Assembly: GCF_014873705.1 (NCBI RefSeq)
Contig: NZ_JADBDS010000001.1
Coordinates: 372,001-436,000, forward strand
Direction of reading: 5' to 3'
Length of the DNA stretch: 64,000 nt
DNA from: Mycobacterium sp. OAS707
GTDB lineage: Bacteria > Actinomycetota > Actinomycetes > Mycobacteriales > Mycobacteriaceae
The notes beneath the pieces are model-generated. The model did not search any database and was not told the DNA's origin. It saw only the letters and a list, made by a program, of their open reading frames with translations. Made by a program: the position numbers and the translations under genes. Below are positions 43,405-55,026 of the stretch, piece after piece; position 1 is the first letter of the stretch; each line of letters starts with the position of its first letter.

Positions 43405-45753
43405 TCACGCGGCGGAAGTCACACGGTAGACGTCGTAGACGCCCTCCACGTTGCGCACCACGTTGAGCAGGTGGCCAAGGTGTTTCGGATCGCCCATTTC
43501 GAAGGTGAACCGGCTGATCGCGACGCGGTCATCGGACGTCGTCACAGACGCCGACAGGATGTTGACCTTTTCGTCGGCCAGTACACGGGTCACATCCGAC
43601 AGCAGTCGATGCCGATCGAGCGCCTCCACCTGGATGGCGACCAGGAACACCGATGACGGGCCAGGCGCCCACTGCACGTCGATGATCCGTTCCGACTGCT
43701 GTTGCAGCGACGTGGCATTCGTGCAGTCGGTGCGGTGCACACTGACGCCGCCTCCGCGCGTCACGAATCCCATGATGTTGTCGCCGGGCACCGGCGTGCA
43801 GCACTTGGCCAGTTTCGTCAACACTCCGGGAGCGCCGGGTACCGACACGCCGACGTCGTCGGTGCTGCGCTGCCGCACCACCATGGTCGTCGGCGTCGAG
43901 CGTTCGGCGAGCTCGTCGGCGGCTTCGTCGTCACCGCCGAGCTGGGCCACCAGCCGCTGCACGACGTGCCGTGCCGAGACGTGGCCTTCACCAACGGCGG
44001 TGTAGAGCGCGGACACATCGGTGTAGCGCAGCTCGCGGGCCAGCGCCGCCATCGACTCGGCATTCATCAAGCGCTGCAAGGGAAGCCCGCTGCGCCGAAC
44101 CTCGCGCGCGATCGCGTCTTTACCCGACTCCAGGGCCTCTTCGCGGCGCTCCTTGGCGAACCACTGCCGGATCTTTGCCTTTGCGCGCGGCGACACCACG
44201 AACGTCTGCCAGTCTCGCGACGGGCCTGCGTTCGGCGCCTTGGATGTGAAAACCTCGACCACTTCGCCGTTTTCGAGCTTGCGCTCCAGCGCGACCAGCC
44301 TGCCGTTGACCCTTGCGCCGATGCAGCGGTGACCGACCTCGGTGTGCACGGCGTAGGCGAAGTCGACGGGAGTCGAGCCCGTCGGCAATGTGATCAAATC
44401 GCCCTTCGGGGTGAACACGAAGATCTCTTGCACCGCAAGGTCGTAGCGCAACGCCTCGAGGAACTCGCCGGGGTCCGCGGCCTCCCGCTGCCAGTCGAGC
44501 AGTTGGCGCATCCACGCCATATCATCGATCTCGGCGGCGGCGTGCGGATGAGGAGCGTTGCGGCCCTTGGTTTCCTTGTACCGCCAATGGGCTGCGATGC
44601 CGTACTCGGCGGTGTTGTGCATGTCATGGGTGCGGATCTGCACTTCAAGCGGCTTGCCCTCGGGTCCGACGACCGTGGTGTGCAGCGACTGATACACCCC
44701 GTAGCGCGGTTGTGCGATGTAATCCTTGAATCGACCCGGCATCGGCTGCCACAACGAATGCACCACGCCCACAGCGGCATAACAGTCGCGGATCTCGTCG
44801 CAGAGGATTCGCACCCCGACCAGATCGTGGATGTCGTCGAAGTCGCGGCCCTTGACGATCATCTTCTGGTAGATCGACCAGTAGTGCTTCGGCCTGCCCT
44901 CCACCGTCGCGTTGATCTTCGACGCGGACAGCGTGCCGTTGATCTCGTCACGAACCTTGGCGAGATAGGTGTCGCGCGACGGCGCGCGGTCGGCGACCAG
45001 CCGAACGATCTCTTCGTACTTCTTCGGATGCAGGATCGCGAACGACAGGTCCTCCAGCTCCCACTTCACCGTGGCCATACCCAGCCGATGTGCCAGTGGC
45101 GCAATGACTTCCAGCGTCTCGCGAGCCTTGCGGGCCTGCTTTTCCGGCGGCAGGAACCGCATGGTGCGCATGTTGTGCAGTCGGTCGGCGACCTTGATCA
45201 CCAACACCCGGCCGTCGCGGGCCATCGCGATGATCATCTTGCGGATCGTCTCGGCGTCGGCGGCGGTGCCCAGTGCGACCCTGTCCAGCTTGGTGACGCC
45301 GTCGACCAGATGCGCCACCTCCTCGCCGAAATCGGCGGTCAGCTGTTCCATCGTGTAGCCGGTGTCCTCGACCGTGTCGTGCAGCAGCGCGGCGACCAGC
45401 GTGGTGGTGTCCATCCCGAGTTCGGCCAGGATGTTCGCAACGGCCAGCGGGTGGGTGATGTACGGGTCACCGGAGCGCCGCATCTGGTCGGCGTGACGCT
45501 CCTCGGCTACCTCGTAAGCCTTTTGCAGCAACGCCAGATTGGCCTTCGGAACGAAACTCTTGTGGACGGCGACCAGAGGCTCGAGCACGGGGTTGACGGC
45601 GCTGCGCTGAGCTGTCATCCGGCGGGCCAGTCTGGCGCGCACGCGCCGCGACGCGCTCGTCGAGACTTTCGGAATCTCCAGCGGCTGTGTCTCAGGCAGT
45701 GAAGCCCCGGGAGGCGCCTGCACGGCCTGTCCCGTGCCGGGTTCGTCAGCCAT
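43405..45753 (-). CDS. relA: Bifunctional (p)ppGpp synthetase/hydrolase Rel
   Basis: 782 residues from ATG 45753, with GAGGAGGTGACC immediately before (the GTG six bases earlier is unneeded). Order: HD hydrolase ([16 protein letters not shown]), synthetase ([55 protein letters not shown]), TGS ([22 protein letters not shown]), zinc-finger region ([17 protein letters not shown]) and C-terminal ACT. It makes and degrades the stringent alarmone. Last gene of the yajC-secD-secF-lipoprotein-apt-relA operon, as in Rv2583c. Confidence 0.97.
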   Translation of the reverse strand: MADEPGTGQAVQAPPGASLPETQPLEIPKVSTSASRRVRARLARRMTAQRSAVNPVLEPLVAVHKSFVPKANLALLQKAYEVAEERHADQMRRSGDPYITHPLAVANILAELGMDTTTLVAALLHDTVEDTGYTMEQLTADFGEEVAHLVDGVTKLDRVALGTAADAETIRKMIIAMARDGRVLVIKVADRLHNMRTMRFLPPEKQARKARETLEVIAPLAHRLGMATVKWELEDLSFAILHPKKYEEIVRLVADRAPSRDTYLAKVRDEINGTLSASKINATVEGRPKHYWSIYQKMIVKGRDFDDIHDLVGVRILCDEIRDCYAAVGVVHSLWQPMPGRFKDYIAQPRYGVYQSLHTTVVGPEGKPLEVQIRTHDMHNTAEYGIAAHWRYKETKGRNAPHPHAAAEIDDMAWMRQLLDWQREAADPGEFLEALRYDLAVQEIFVFTPKGDLITLPTGSTPVDFAYAVHTEVGHRCIGARVNGRLVALERKLENGEVVEVFTSKAPNAGPSRDWQTFVVSPRAKAKIRQWFAKERREEALESGKDAIAREVRRSGLPLQRLMNAESMAALARELRYTDVSALYTAVGEGHVSARHVVQRLVAQLGGDDEAADELAERSTPTTMVVRQRSTDDVGVSVPGAPGVLTKLAKCCTPVPGDNIMGFVTRGGGVSVHRTDCTNATSLQQQSERIIDVQWAPGPSSVFLVAIQVEALDRHRLLSDVTRVLADEKVNILSASVTTSDDRVAISRFTFEMGDPKHLGHLLNVVRNVEGVYDVYRVTSAA

Positions 45754-45789
45754 GGTCACCTCCTCTTCGCCAGACTTCGAGGATAGCCC

Positions 45790-46314
45790 TCACACCGTGT
45801 GCAAGCTGCTTACCGCTAACGGTTCGAGCAGGTCGCGGCCACCGAGTGCGGCAAGCTCGAGGATCACTGCCGCGCCGGTGACGTTCGCTCCTGCGTGCCG
45901 TAACAGCTTGGCCGTCGCCGCTACAGTGCCACCGGTAGCCAGAACGTCGTCGATGATCGCAATGTTCCGGCCTGCGAGTTCGATGCCCTCGGCAGGGACC
46001 TCCAGCGTGGCGGAGCCGTATTCGAGGTTGTAGGTCTCGCCGATCACCGGCGGCGGCAGTTTGCCGCCCTTGCGGACCGCCAGCACACCGATCCCCAGCT
46101 TGATCGCGACGGCGCCGCCGAGCAAGAACCCGCGGGCGTCCACTCCTGCCACCAGGTCCACTCCCCTGGCGATCTCTGCGAGAGCCTCGGATACCGCATC
46201 AAGGCCGCGCGCGTCGGCCAGCAGCGGGGTGAGGTCCTTGAATTGGATACCTGGCTCGGGGAAGTCGGGCACCTCGCGCATCAGCGACGCGACCAGTCGC
46301 GAAATGTCCATCAT
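45790..46314 (-). CDS. apt: Adenine phosphoribosyltransferase
   Basis: 174 residues from ATG 46314. [35 protein letters not shown] and the PRPP loop [22 protein letters not shown] are present. It salvages adenine to AMP. Its ATGA overlaps the stop of the upstream lipoprotein gene. A further in-frame ATG at 46311 is equally possible. Follows Rv2584c in position. Confidence 0.96.
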   Translation of the reverse strand: MMDISRLVASLMREVPDFPEPGIQFKDLTPLLADARGLDAVSEALAEIARGVDLVAGVDARGFLLGGAVAIKLGIGVLAVRKGGKLPPPVIGETYNLEYGSATLEVPAEGIELAGRNIAIIDDVLATGGTVAATAKLLRHAGANVTGAAVILELAALGGRDLLEPLAVSSLHTV

Positions 46315-47966
46315 TGCGACAGCTTCCAGCGGTCCATGTTCCACCCCGCGCCCCATCGAGTCGGATTGCTGCTCACCGCATACATCTTCTTCGATGTGAG
46401 AAGTGTGCGCTGTTGACGATAGAGCGGAAGCGTCGGCATGTCCGCCCACAAGATCGAGCCGCCCTCGCCGAGCAGCCGCGCCAGCTCCTTCGGATCGGAG
46501 GTCACCGCCAGCGACGAGACGATGCCGTCGATGCGTTCGTTGGAGTAGCCGGACAGGTTGTTGCCGTTTGCGGTGTGCAGGTCATAGGCGTCCATCGGCG
46601 AGGAGCCCGTCGACCCGCTGCCGGCAGCTCCGCCGGTGCTTGCGATCAATGCGTCAATCTTGTTGTCGCGCAGACTCAGTGGGCCAACAGCATCCGACGC
46701 CGCATCCTGCACCGTGATGCCCGCAGGCGCGCAGGCCTTCGCGATCGCACCGACGGTCGCGGCCAGCCGCGCATTGGGGCTTTGATACCCGATGCGAACG
46801 GTCATCGGCTGGTTGTTGATCGCGGCGCGGGCGGCGTCGGGGTTGGCGACCGCGAACTGCCCCGACTCCACGGCACCCTCGGCCGCGGCATACGCATCCT
46901 CGGAGACGGGGTTGAGTCGGGCATTGGCGATCGGCGACGACGCGTTCTTGGCAATCACGTCGCGCGGCGTGCAGAACGCCAGCGCCCGACGCGCTGGCGG
47001 GCCGGCCAGCGGCCCCTGCGCCGCGAAGATCAGTTGTTCGATGCCCGCCGACGGCGAGTCGGTGCGCACGTAATCGTCGGGCAGATTCAGCGTCCCCGAC
47101 GACCCGGCCGCCACGTCGACCACGTCGTAGACGCCCTGGTTGACCTTGTCCTGGATGTCGGCGCCCCGCGGCCACACCGTGACCTTCTTCGTGACGGGTT
47201 TGGCGCCCCACCACTTGTCGTTGGCGACTAGCACGACCGAGCCGTCCTTGTTGACCGCGTCGATCTTGTAGGGCCCCGAGGACGGGAACCGCTTGGCGTC
47301 GAAGTGCCCGGGGTCCAGATTCCAGGTGTTGTTCCATACCTGCGCGATGCGCTCGGCGGCCGGGCCGTCGTTGTTGATGAGGGCGGTGGTGACGCCCCCG
47401 TCTCCCAGTCCGAGTTCGTCGGCGATGACGTGCGACGGCATCATCGACGTCGCCGCGAACAACTGGCCGAAGTCGATGAACCCGCGGTCCTGGGCGAACG
47501 TCACCCGCGCCTTCTTCTGACCCGGCGCGCAGTCGACAGAGGCGATATCGCTGTAGCCGGCCCGGTTGGCAGCGTCGAAACCGGGCAGCCGACCCGATTG
47601 CGAGGCCCACGCCAGGACCATGTCGTCACACGTGATCGGCTTGCCGTCGGAGTACACCGCATTGGCGTTGATCTCGTAGTCGAGCACCAAGGGCGCCCGC
47701 CCGACCACGGAGATGGTGCCGAAATCGTGGTCGCCGACGATCTGCCCGTCGGGTCCGTGGTAGTTGAAGCCGGTCAGCACCCGGGCGAAGGCCTGCGGCC
47801 CGCCCGATGCGGCGCCCGTGACGGTGTTGGTGTTGTAGGTGACCAGCGTGCCGTCGACGGCGTAATTCACGCTGTCGGCGGGACCCGCCGAGCACGCCGC
47901 CAGCCCCAGCCCACCGACCAGCGACAGCACGGCCGCGGCGATGACGCTCCGGCTCCCGACTGGCAT
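46311..47966 (-). CDS. ABC-type peptide-binding lipoprotein (DppA/OppA-like)
   Basis: 551 residues. A lipobox LAAC follows GGLG near residue 25, so it is a lipid-anchored extracytoplasmic protein. The solute-binding family 5 order is visible: [69 protein letters not shown]. Transport partners are not adjacent, so it may serve another importer or assist export with SecDF. It overlaps apt by 4 bp and begins 5 bp after secF. Matches Rv2585c. Confidence 0.92.
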   Translation of the reverse strand: MPVGSRSVIAAAVLSLVGGLGLAACSAGPADSVNYAVDGTLVTYNTNTVTGAASGGPQAFARVLTGFNYHGPDGQIVGDHDFGTISVVGRAPLVLDYEINANAVYSDGKPITCDDMVLAWASQSGRLPGFDAANRAGYSDIASVDCAPGQKKARVTFAQDRGFIDFGQLFAATSMMPSHVIADELGLGDGGVTTALINNDGPAAERIAQVWNNTWNLDPGHFDAKRFPSSGPYKIDAVNKDGSVVLVANDKWWGAKPVTKKVTVWPRGADIQDKVNQGVYDVVDVAAGSSGTLNLPDDYVRTDSPSAGIEQLIFAAQGPLAGPPARRALAFCTPRDVIAKNASSPIANARLNPVSEDAYAAAEGAVESGQFAVANPDAARAAINNQPMTVRIGYQSPNARLAATVGAIAKACAPAGITVQDAASDAVGPLSLRDNKIDALIASTGGAAGSGSTGSSPMDAYDLHTANGNNLSGYSNERIDGIVSSLAVTSDPKELARLLGEGGSILWADMPTLPLYRQQRTLLTSKKMYAVSSNPTRWGAGWNMDRWKLSQ

Positions 47967-47971
47967 GACCC

Positions 47972-49210
47972 TTACCGCCGGGTGTTTCGCTTACCCGACG
48001 GACGTCCGGTCCGATTGGCGGTCGGCCGCACGGGCCGCGAGCCAGGCGCAGGCTTCTCCGGCGCCGGCTTGGCGGCCACCACCGCCTCCTGCGGTTCGGC
48101 GTCCTGCACGACCTCGGTGGCCCGGGCGGGCTTGCGCCGGTTGAGCACTCGCCGCGTGTGCGTGCGGACCAGATCAGTGCGCTCGCGCAGCGTCACCAAC
48201 AGCGGGGTCGCGAAGAAGATCGAGGAGTAGGTGCCGACGATGACGCCGACCAACTGGACCAACGCCAAGTCCATCAGCGTGCCGACGCCGAGCAGCCACA
48301 CCGCGACCACCATCAGCGAGACGATCGGCAGGACCGAGATCAGGCTGGTGTTGATCGAGCGCATGAAGGTCTGGTTGACCGCGAGGTTGGCCTGTTCGGC
48401 GAACGTGCGGCGCGTGGTGTGTTCGAAGCCTCGCGTGTTTTCCTCGACCTTGTCGAAGACGATGACGGTGTCGTACAGCGAGAAGCCCAGGATGGTCAGC
48501 AGGCCGATCACCGTCGCAGGCGTGACCTCGAAACCGACGATCGAATAGACACCCGCCGTGGTGACCAAGTCGAATACGAGCGTCGCCAGCGCCGACATCG
48601 CCATGTAGCGCTCGTAGCGGACGGTGATGTAGATGGCCGCAAGGACCAGGAAAACCACGAGCGCAATGAGCGCCTTCTTGGTGATCTGCCCACCCCACGA
48701 CGCCGACACCGCCGAGTCGCTGATCGCCTGCTTGGAAACCTGCCCGTCAGCGCCCTTGGGGTGGAACGCGTCGAACAGCGCGTTGCGCAGTTTCTCGGTC
48801 TCTTCGTTGGTGAGCGTCTCCGAACGGATCTGCACGGTGGCCGAGCCACCGCTGCCGACCATGACCACCGATTCGGGTGACTTGCCCAGCGCCTTGCTGA
48901 ACACGTCCTCGACCTGCTGGGTGCTGACCGTGCCGTTCTGGCCCGCGACCGGCATCGACACCTTGGTGCCGCCCTCGAAATCGATACCGAAGGTGAAACC
49001 GCGCAACAGGATGCTCGCGAGGGCAACCGCCACGATCAAGCCACTGACCGCGTACCAGAGCTTGCGACGCCCGATGACCTCGAAAGCGCCTGTGCCGGTG
49101 TACAGGCGCACGAAGAAGCCATGCCTGGGCGCGTTGGCCGCTGCGGCTTCGAGGTCGGGTGCCTCGACCGCGTCGGAGTCGGTCACGTCGGATGAATGTT
49201 TGGCCGCCAT
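47972..49210 (-). CDS. secF: Protein translocase subunit SecF
   Basis: 412 residues from ATG 49210. FTFGIDFEGGTKVSMPV is the SecF signature; six membrane helices follow, with VIGLLTILGFSLYDTVIVFDKVEENTR and the C-terminal basic tail rich in Pro/Lys. SecF works with SecD to drive the late steps of Sec export using the proton gradient. It starts 4 bp after the secD stop. The long charged C-terminus (RKPARATEVVQDAEPQ...) is typical of mycobacteria. Confidence 0.96.
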   Translation of the reverse strand: MAAKHSSDVTDSDAVEAPDLEAAAANAPRHGFFVRLYTGTGAFEVIGRRKLWYAVSGLIVAVALASILLRGFTFGIDFEGGTKVSMPVAGQNGTVSTQQVEDVFSKALGKSPESVVMVGSGGSATVQIRSETLTNEETEKLRNALFDAFHPKGADGQVSKQAISDSAVSASWGGQITKKALIALVVFLVLAAIYITVRYERYMAMSALATLVFDLVTTAGVYSIVGFEVTPATVIGLLTILGFSLYDTVIVFDKVEENTRGFEHTTRRTFAEQANLAVNQTFMRSINTSLISVLPIVSLMVVAVWLLGVGTLMDLALVQLVGVIVGTYSSIFFATPLLVTLRERTDLVRTHTRRVLNRRKPARATEVVQDAEPQEAVVAAKPAPEKPAPGSRPVRPTANRTGRPSGKRNTRR

Positions 49211-49214
49211 CTGG

Positions 49215-51014
49215 CTATCCCCGTTCCGTCGCGTGTGCGGCCGCTCGTCGTTCGCGCGCAATCTGCTGCACCGCGCCCAACCCGTTGAACGCCGGCTTGG
49301 CCAGCGTCGGCGACTTCGAGGCGAGGTACACCAGCGGCCAGGTCACCAGGAACACCACGACAACGTCCAGGATCGTCGTCAGGCCCAGCGTGAACGCGAA
49401 GCCCTTCACCTGGCCGACCGCTAGGACGTAGAGCACCGCGGCGGCCAGGAAGGTCACCGCATTGCCGGACAGAATCGTCTTGCGCGCCCTGGCCCAGCCG
49501 CGTGGCACAGCCGAGCGGAACGAACGCCCTTCGCGGATCTCGTCTTTGATGCGTTCGAAGAACACCACGAACGAGTCGGCGGTGGTGCCGATACCGATGA
49601 TCAGACCGGCGATACCGGCGAGGTCGAGCGTGTAGTTGATGTATCTACCCAACAACACCAGAATCGCGAAAACCATTGCGCCCGAAGCGACTAGCGACAA
49701 CGCGGTGAGCAGCCCCAGCACCCGGTAGTAGAGCAGTGAGTACAGCAGCACCGCCGCCAGGCCGATGGCGCCTGCGATGAGGCCGGCCCGCAGGGACGAC
49801 AAGCCCAGTGTGGCAGAGACGGTTTCGGCCTCAGATGATTCGAATGACAGCGGCAGTGAACCGTACTTCAGCACGTTGGCCAGCTCGCGCGCCGAGTCGG
49901 CGGTGAAGTGGCCGGTGATCTGGGTGCGACCGCCCGGAATGGCTTCCTGGATCTGTGGTGCGCTGACCACCTTTGAATCCAGCACGAACGCGGTCTGGGT
50001 GCCGATGTTGGCGGCAGTGAAGTCGGCCCAGATCCGCGACGCCTCATCGTTGAATTCGACGGTCACGACGTACTCGCCGCGCTGCTGGTCGAGCCCGGAG
50101 TCGGCGTTCTTGATCTGCTCACCCTTGATGATCGCCTTGTCGAGGATGTAGACCGCCTTGCCGTCCTGCGAACAGGTGATGAGCGGCAAATTGGGATCAT
50201 CGTTGCCGGCCAGCACGTCCTCGTCGTGGCAACGGGTTGCCTGGAACTGCAGCGCCAGCACCTGGATCTGCTGATCGTTGCTCTGCCGCAGCTGCTTCTC
50301 GTCGGCGATGCGCTGGGCCAGCGTCTGCTTCTCGCCAGGCGGCGGGGCTCCCGGTCCTGGCGGGGGTGCGCCCGGCCCTGGCGGGGGTGGCGGTGCCGGG
50401 GTCGGCGGCGGTTCCTGCGGATACGGCCGCGGCTGAGGCGCCGGACTCTGCGCGGGTGGGGCCGCCGGCGGTGGTGCCTGTTCGGCGGGCGACGGCGGCG
50501 AAACGGGCGCGCCGGGCTCGGCGGGGGCGATCGGCGGCACACCGGGCGGCATGCCGGGCGCACCGGGCGCCATGCCGGGCGCGCCCGGTGGTGCTCCCGG
50601 CGGAGCCTCGGCAGGCTGACCGGCGGCGTCGGGAACCGGGAACTCCTTGATGACGGGCCTGACGTACAGCCGAGCCGTCTGCCCGAGGTTGCGGGCCTCA
50701 CTGCTGTCGTTGCCCGGCACCGTGATGACCAAGTTCGAACCGTCGATGACGACCTCGGACCCCGAGACGCCAAGACCGTTCACACGCGCGCTGATGATCT
50801 GCTGCGCCTGGTTGAGCGCATCCCGGGTGGGTGCGGAGCCGTCGGGTGTGCGTGCGGTCAGCGTGACGCGGGTGCCGCCCTGCAAGTCGATACCGAGCTT
50901 CGGCTTGGCCTGCTTGTCGCCGGTCAGGAAGACCAGCAGGTAGACACCGATCAGCAACACGAAGAAAAGCGTCAGGTAGCGGGCAGGGTGCACCGGCGTC
51001 GGGGACGATGCCAC
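49215..51014 (-). CDS. secD: Protein translocase subunit SecD, with proline-rich insert
   Basis: 599 residues from GTG 51014, with AAGGAGA upstream. First helix [17 protein letters not shown]; then [15 protein letters not shown]. About residues 132-232 are a low-complexity run of Pro/Ala/Gly (for example [20 protein letters not shown]). The C-terminal five helices contain [28 protein letters not shown]. The insert lies in the periplasmic first domain and is a mycobacterial elaboration that here is long. Co-transcribed with yajC (78 bp gap) and secF. Confidence 0.96.
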   Translation of the reverse strand: MASSPTPVHPARYLTLFFVLLIGVYLLVFLTGDKQAKPKLGIDLQGGTRVTLTARTPDGSAPTRDALNQAQQIISARVNGLGVSGSEVVIDGSNLVITVPGNDSSEARNLGQTARLYVRPVIKEFPVPDAAGQPAEAPPGAPPGAPGMAPGAPGMPPGVPPIAPAEPGAPVSPPSPAEQAPPPAAPPAQSPAPQPRPYPQEPPPTPAPPPPPGPGAPPPGPGAPPPGEKQTLAQRIADEKQLRQSNDQQIQVLALQFQATRCHDEDVLAGNDDPNLPLITCSQDGKAVYILDKAIIKGEQIKNADSGLDQQRGEYVVTVEFNDEASRIWADFTAANIGTQTAFVLDSKVVSAPQIQEAIPGGRTQITGHFTADSARELANVLKYGSLPLSFESSEAETVSATLGLSSLRAGLIAGAIGLAAVLLYSLLYYRVLGLLTALSLVASGAMVFAILVLLGRYINYTLDLAGIAGLIIGIGTTADSFVVFFERIKDEIREGRSFRSAVPRGWARARKTILSGNAVTFLAAAVLYVLAVGQVKGFAFTLGLTTILDVVVVFLVTWPLVYLASKSPTLAKPAFNGLGAVQQIARERRAAAHATERG

Positions 51015-51092
51015 GTTGTCAGGGTCTCCTTCGAGATCAGTTCGTCAGCACCGCAAAGGGTACGTGCTGGTATCCGGGAAGTGCGCGAGATG

Positions 51093-51455
51093 TCAGCCGT
51101 CGGTCTTGGCGTTCGGGCTGTCGGTGATCTCGGTCGCGGTCGACTCGCGCGCCTCGTAGTCGGTGTCTTCCGGTTCGTCGATGTCATCGTCGATGTCGTC
51201 GACGATGCGGTCGCGGATAGCGAGCTTCATCCAGGTGGTGACGACGCCGGGGGCGATCTGCAGATGGACGCTGTCGTCGGTGATGCCGGTGATGGTGCCC
51301 TCGAGGCCCGACGTGGTGTGCACGCGGTCCCCGATGGTGAGCGACTCGTGCAGGTCGATGGTGGCCTGCATCGCCTTCTTCTGTTTGCGCGAGGCGAAGA
51401 ACATGAATGCGCCCAAGATGATGATCAGGGGCAGGAAGAGGGTCATTTCGCCCAT
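51093..51455 (-). CDS. yajC: Sec accessory protein YajC
   Basis: 120 residues. One N-terminal helix (LFLPLIIILGAFMFFAS), then RKQKKAMQATIDLHESLTIGDRVHTTSGLEGTITGI, the YajC core, and an acidic C-terminal tail (DDIDDDIDEPEDTD). It associates with SecDF at the membrane. First gene of the operon; ATG 51455 gives MGEMTLFLP. Matches Rv2588c. Confidence 0.95.
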   Translation of the reverse strand: MGEMTLFLPLIIILGAFMFFASRKQKKAMQATIDLHESLTIGDRVHTTSGLEGTITGITDDSVHLQIAPGVVTTWMKLAIRDRIVDDIDDDIDEPEDTDYEARESTATEITDSPNAKTDG

Positions 51456-51584
51456 GGCGGAGGTGTCTTTCGTGTCGTCTTGCGGTTACGGCGCCCAGAC
51501 CGCAGGTCAGGGGCCTCGTCTTTGACCAGTGTGCCATTGCTGCCATCGGCGGCCGTCCCCCCGGTCCGCTGTTAGCGTCGCAGG

Positions 51585-51995
51585 ATGCTGGGACACATCG
51601 GCATCAATGTTCCCGACCTGGACGCTGCGAGGCGTTATTACAGCGCGCTCATGCCGCTGGTCGGATTCGAAACGTTCCTCGATGCCGCCGATGAGTTTGC
51701 ATATCGCCCGATGGCCGGTAAGCCCGGCACCTATCTGTTCTTCTATCCCGCCGCCGAGCAGTCAACGTACTCACGACACCAGGCCGGCCTGCAGCACCTG
51801 GCGTTCATGGTGCGCACGCGGTCGGCGGTGAGCGCCGTGCATTCCGCTGCGGAAGAACTCGCCGCTCAGTTTGGTGGCAGCGTGCTGCACGAGCCACAGG
51901 TGTTCCCTCAATATCCGCAGCCGTACTTCGCGACGTTCTGGCTCGACCCCTGGGGCGTCATGCTCGAAGCGGTGTGCCATCACGACCGCGAGTGA
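51585..51995 (+). CDS. VOC-family (glyoxalase-like) protein
   Basis: 136 residues. LGHIGINVPDLDAARRYYSALMPLVGFETF, then LQHLAFMVRTRSAV and FWLDPWGVMLEAVC give the paired beta-alpha-beta-beta-beta units. Candidate metal ligands are H (first line), H (LQHLAF) and E (LEAVC). Could be a dioxygenase, glyoxalase or resistance protein; substrate unknown. Divergent from yajC. Confidence 0.88.
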   Translation: MLGHIGINVPDLDAARRYYSALMPLVGFETFLDAADEFAYRPMAGKPGTYLFFYPAAEQSTYSRHQAGLQHLAFMVRTRSAVSAVHSAAEELAAQFGGSVLHEPQVFPQYPQPYFATFWLDPWGVMLEAVCHHDRE

Positions 51996-52001
51996 GCCTG
52001 C

Positions 52002-52018
52002 GCAACGAAATCCGTTGC
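52002..52018. promoter_or_regulatory. GCAACG/CGTTGC inverted repeat upstream of gabT
   Basis: GCAACG-AAATC-CGTTGC at 52002-52018, perfect 6-bp arms with a 5-nt loop. It may be a terminator for the VOC gene or an operator for gabT (150 bp downstream). No regulator is adjacent. Confidence 0.35.
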
Positions 52019-52168
52019 ATTGGCCGGATGTTACCGATGGTTCCGGCATGAGCTGCCGCGGTTTTCGACGGATCGGCGCGTCAAGAGACTAGGCTCGGTT
52101 CGCAGCGCGAGCTGGTAGTTCCGCTCCTCGCGTGCGCGGCGGAAACCCACCGAAATCAGGAGCCTCCA

Positions 52169-53509
52169 TTGAGCACTCTCGAGCAAAGCCGCTACCTCGG
52201 CACGGCGATTCCGGGGCCGCGGTCACAAGAGCTGATCGACCGCAAGAGCGCCGCGGTGTCACGCGGAATCGGAAACACCATGCCGGTCTACGCCGCCCGG
52301 GCGTTCGGCGGCATCGTCGAAGACGTCGACGGCAACCGGCTGATCGATCTGGGCTCCGGCATCGCCGTGACGACGATCGGCAACTCGTCGCCGCGCGTGG
52401 TCGCGGCGGTGGCCGAACAGGTCGCGAAGTTCACCCACACCTGCTTCATGATCACGCCGTACGAGGCCTACGTCGAGGTGGCCGAGCAGCTCAACCGGCT
52501 GACCCCGGGCAGCGGTGACAAACGGTCGGCCTTGTTCAACTCCGGGTCCGAAGCCGTCGAGAACGCAATCAAGATCGCCAGGACGTATACGCGCAAGCAA
52601 GCAGTCGTATCGTTCGACCACGCCTATCACGGCAGAACCAATCTGACGATGGCGCTGACCGCGAAGTCGATGCCCTACAAGCACGGCTTCGGCCCGTTCG
52701 CACCCGAGATCTACCGTGCCCCGCTGTCGTACCCGTTCCGCGACGCCGAATTCGGTAAGGAACTCGCCACCGATGGCGAACTGGCCGCCAAGCGCGCCAT
52801 CGGCGTCATCGAGAAGCAGGTCGGCGCGGACAACCTGGCCGCCGTGATCATCGAACCCATTCAGGGTGAGGGAGGGTTCATCGTTCCCGCGGACGGTTTC
52901 CTGCCTGCGCTGCTGGATTGGTGCCGTGCCAACAACGTGGTGTTCATCGCCGACGAGGTGCAGACCGGGTTCGCCAGAACGGGCGCGATGTTCGCGTGCG
53001 AACACGAAGGCATCGAGCCCGACCTGATCTGCACGGCGAAAGGCATCGCCGACGGCCTGCCGCTCTCGGCGGTCACCGGACGCGCCGACATCATGGACGC
53101 TCCACATGTCAGCGGGCTGGGCGGGACGTACGGCGGCAACCCGGTCGCCTGCGCCGCGGCGTTGGCCACCATCGAAACGATCGAGTCCGACGGCCTGGTC
53201 GAGCGTGCTCGCCAGATCGAGGTCTTGATGAAGGACCGACTCGGGCGGTTGCAGGCGGAGAACGATCGCATTGGCGACGTCCGCGGCCGGGGCGCGATGA
53301 TCGCGATGGAGCTGGTCAAGCCAGGGACGCTCGAGCCCGACGCCGAGCTGACCATGAAGCTGTGCGTCGGGTGCCACACCGCGGGCGTAATCGTGTTGTC
53401 CTGCGGCACATTTGGCAATGTCTTGCGCTTCCTGCCGCCGCTGACCATCAGCGACGAGCTTCTGATCGAAGGCCTCGACGTTCTCGCTCTCGTCCTGGCC
53501 GACCTCTAA
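52169..53509 (+). CDS. gabT: 4-aminobutyrate aminotransferase
   Basis: 446 residues from TTG 52169, with AGGAG upstream. PLP lysine K291 in [13 protein letters not shown], the [17 protein letters not shown] segment, and [12 protein letters not shown] and [16 protein letters not shown] loops define a class III GABA aminotransferase. It converts GABA and 2-oxoglutarate to succinate semialdehyde and glutamate. The aldehyde dehydrogenase gene follows 13 bp after the stop, making a putrescine/GABA catabolic pair. Matches Rv2589. Confidence 0.94.
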   Translation: MSTLEQSRYLGTAIPGPRSQELIDRKSAAVSRGIGNTMPVYAARAFGGIVEDVDGNRLIDLGSGIAVTTIGNSSPRVVAAVAEQVAKFTHTCFMITPYEAYVEVAEQLNRLTPGSGDKRSALFNSGSEAVENAIKIARTYTRKQAVVSFDHAYHGRTNLTMALTAKSMPYKHGFGPFAPEIYRAPLSYPFRDAEFGKELATDGELAAKRAIGVIEKQVGADNLAAVIIEPIQGEGGFIVPADGFLPALLDWCRANNVVFIADEVQTGFARTGAMFACEHEGIEPDLICTAKGIADGLPLSAVTGRADIMDAPHVSGLGGTYGGNPVACAAALATIETIESDGLVERARQIEVLMKDRLGRLQAENDRIGDVRGRGAMIAMELVKPGTLEPDAELTMKLCVGCHTAGVIVLSCGTFGNVLRFLPPLTISDELLIEGLDVLALVLADL

Positions 53510-53522
53510 ACCAGGAGTTGAA

Positions 53523-54956
53523 ATGACCAAGGTTCAGAATTTCATCGCAGGCGAACTCGTCGACTCCGTCAGCGGCGCGACGATGGCGCTCGTCGACCCG
53601 ACCACCGGCGAAGAGTACGCCACGGCGCCCGTCTCCAACGAGGCCGACATCGACAATGCGTATGCCGCAGCTTCGAAGGCGTTCGCCGACTGGAAACGCA
53701 CCACCCCATCTCACCGTCAGAAGGCGCTGCTGGATTTCGCCGACGATGTCGAGAAGAACGCGCAGGCGCTCGTCGAAGCCGAGGGCCGCAATACGGGTAA
53801 GCCCAACCACGTCACGATGGCCGAAGAGATCCCTCCGATGGTCGACCAGATTCGGTTCTTCGCCGGTGCGGCAAGGATGTTGGAAGGCAAGTCGGCCGGC
53901 GAGTACATGGAGAACCACACATCGTGGATCCGCCGTGAGCCCGTCGGCGTCGTCGGCCAGGTGGCGCCGTGGAATTACCCGATGATGATGGCGATCTGGA
54001 AGTTCGTCCCGGCCGTGGCGGCGGGCAACACCGTGGTCATCAAGCCAAGCGACACCACGCCGGTGACGACTGTGATGCTGGCCGAGATCGCGGCGCGGCA
54101 CTTCCCGGCCGGTGTGCTGAATGTCGTTTGCGGCGACCGCAAAACGGGCGCAGCGGTGGTGGCGCATCCGACTCCCGAGATGGTGTCGATCACCGGTTCG
54201 GTGGCCGCGGGGCGTGCGGTGGCGGTCAGCGCCGGTGGCCACCTGAAGCGCACGCACCTGGAGTTGGGCGGCAAGGCGCCGGTCATTGTGTTCGACGACA
54301 GCGACATCGCCTCGGCCGCAGAGGGAATCGCGACAGCGGGCTATTTCAATGCTGGACAGGACTGTACGGCGGCGACGCGGGTGTTGGCGCGGGCCTCGGT
54401 GGCGTCCGATCTGACCGATGCGCTCGCAGAGCAGGCTCGAGGGGCGACCACGACGTACGGCAAGCCGGCCGACGACGAGGACGCGTGGGTGCCGCCGGTG
54501 AACAACGCCACCCAGCTGGAGCGAGTCCTCTCGTTCCTGGGCGACGTGCCGTCACACGCGAAGATCGCGGTCGGCGGACAGCGCCAGGGCAGCAAGGGTT
54601 TCTACGTGGAGCCGACGGTCATCGGCGGCCTTCGCCAAGACGACCGGCTGATCCAGCAGGAGATCTTCGGGCCGGTGATCACCGTGCAGTCGTTCTCCGA
54701 TGAGGACGAGGCGATCGGGTGGGCCAACGGGACCGAGTACGGACTGGCGTCATCGGTGTGGACGCGCGATATCGGTCGGGCGCTACGCGTTTCGGCCGCA
54801 TTGGACTTCGGATGTGTGTGGATCAATACGCACATCCCGTTGGTGGCCGAGATGCCGCACGGTGGCTTCAAATCCTCCGGCCATGGCAAGGATCTGTCGG
54901 CCTACGGGTTCGAGGACTACACGCGGATCAAGCACGTCATGGCGTACACGGGCTAG
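53523..54956 (+). CDS. Aldehyde dehydrogenase, gamma-aminobutyraldehyde-type
   Basis: 477 residues. General base E247 in [11 protein letters not shown] and nucleophile C281 in [12 protein letters not shown] are intact, with the cofactor loop [13 protein letters not shown]. FQSEVxGTT-like [25 protein letters not shown] and the [10 protein letters not shown] segment fit the gamma-aminobutyraldehyde (PatD/KauB) subgroup rather than succinate-semialdehyde dehydrogenases. Together with gabT it would carry 4-aminobutyraldehyde to GABA to succinate semialdehyde. SD is AGGAG just before ATG 53523. Confidence 0.88.
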   Translation: MTKVQNFIAGELVDSVSGATMALVDPTTGEEYATAPVSNEADIDNAYAAASKAFADWKRTTPSHRQKALLDFADDVEKNAQALVEAEGRNTGKPNHVTMAEEIPPMVDQIRFFAGAARMLEGKSAGEYMENHTSWIRREPVGVVGQVAPWNYPMMMAIWKFVPAVAAGNTVVIKPSDTTPVTTVMLAEIAARHFPAGVLNVVCGDRKTGAAVVAHPTPEMVSITGSVAAGRAVAVSAGGHLKRTHLELGGKAPVIVFDDSDIASAAEGIATAGYFNAGQDCTAATRVLARASVASDLTDALAEQARGATTTYGKPADDEDAWVPPVNNATQLERVLSFLGDVPSHAKIAVGGQRQGSKGFYVEPTVIGGLRQDDRLIQQEIFGPVITVQSFSDEDEAIGWANGTEYGLASSVWTRDIGRALRVSAALDFGCVWINTHIPLVAEMPHGGFKSSGHGKDLSAYGFEDYTRIKHVMAYTG

Positions 54957-54968
54957 CTTTCTCTCGCG

Positions 54969-55026
54969 CGAGCAGACGCAAAAGGCCCTATTTCGTCGGC
55001 GTGTTGGGACACTCTGCGTCTGCTCG
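54969..55026. terminator. 12-bp inverted repeat between convergent genes
   Basis: CGAGCAGACGCA (54969-54980) pairs perfectly with TGCGTCTGCTCG (55015-55026), separated by 34 nt. The right arm lies inside the 3' end of the P450-like fragment. A single GCGAGCAGACGC also occurs at 33151-33162, hinting at a dispersed motif. Confidence 0.6.

Noticed and set aside
43702..45702. 666-residue plus-strand ORF opposite relA
   Set aside because: relA on the other strand has all domains of Rel; the ORF is an antisense by-product of GC-rich codon bias.
50330..50620. Possible tandem repeat or minisatellite in secD
   Set aside because: Units vary in length and sequence and keep the frame; better described as a proline-rich protein segment than a DNA repeat array.
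50226..51575. 449-residue plus-strand ORF across secD/yajC
   Set aside because: Shadow of the secD proline-rich insert and of yajC; no family signature.
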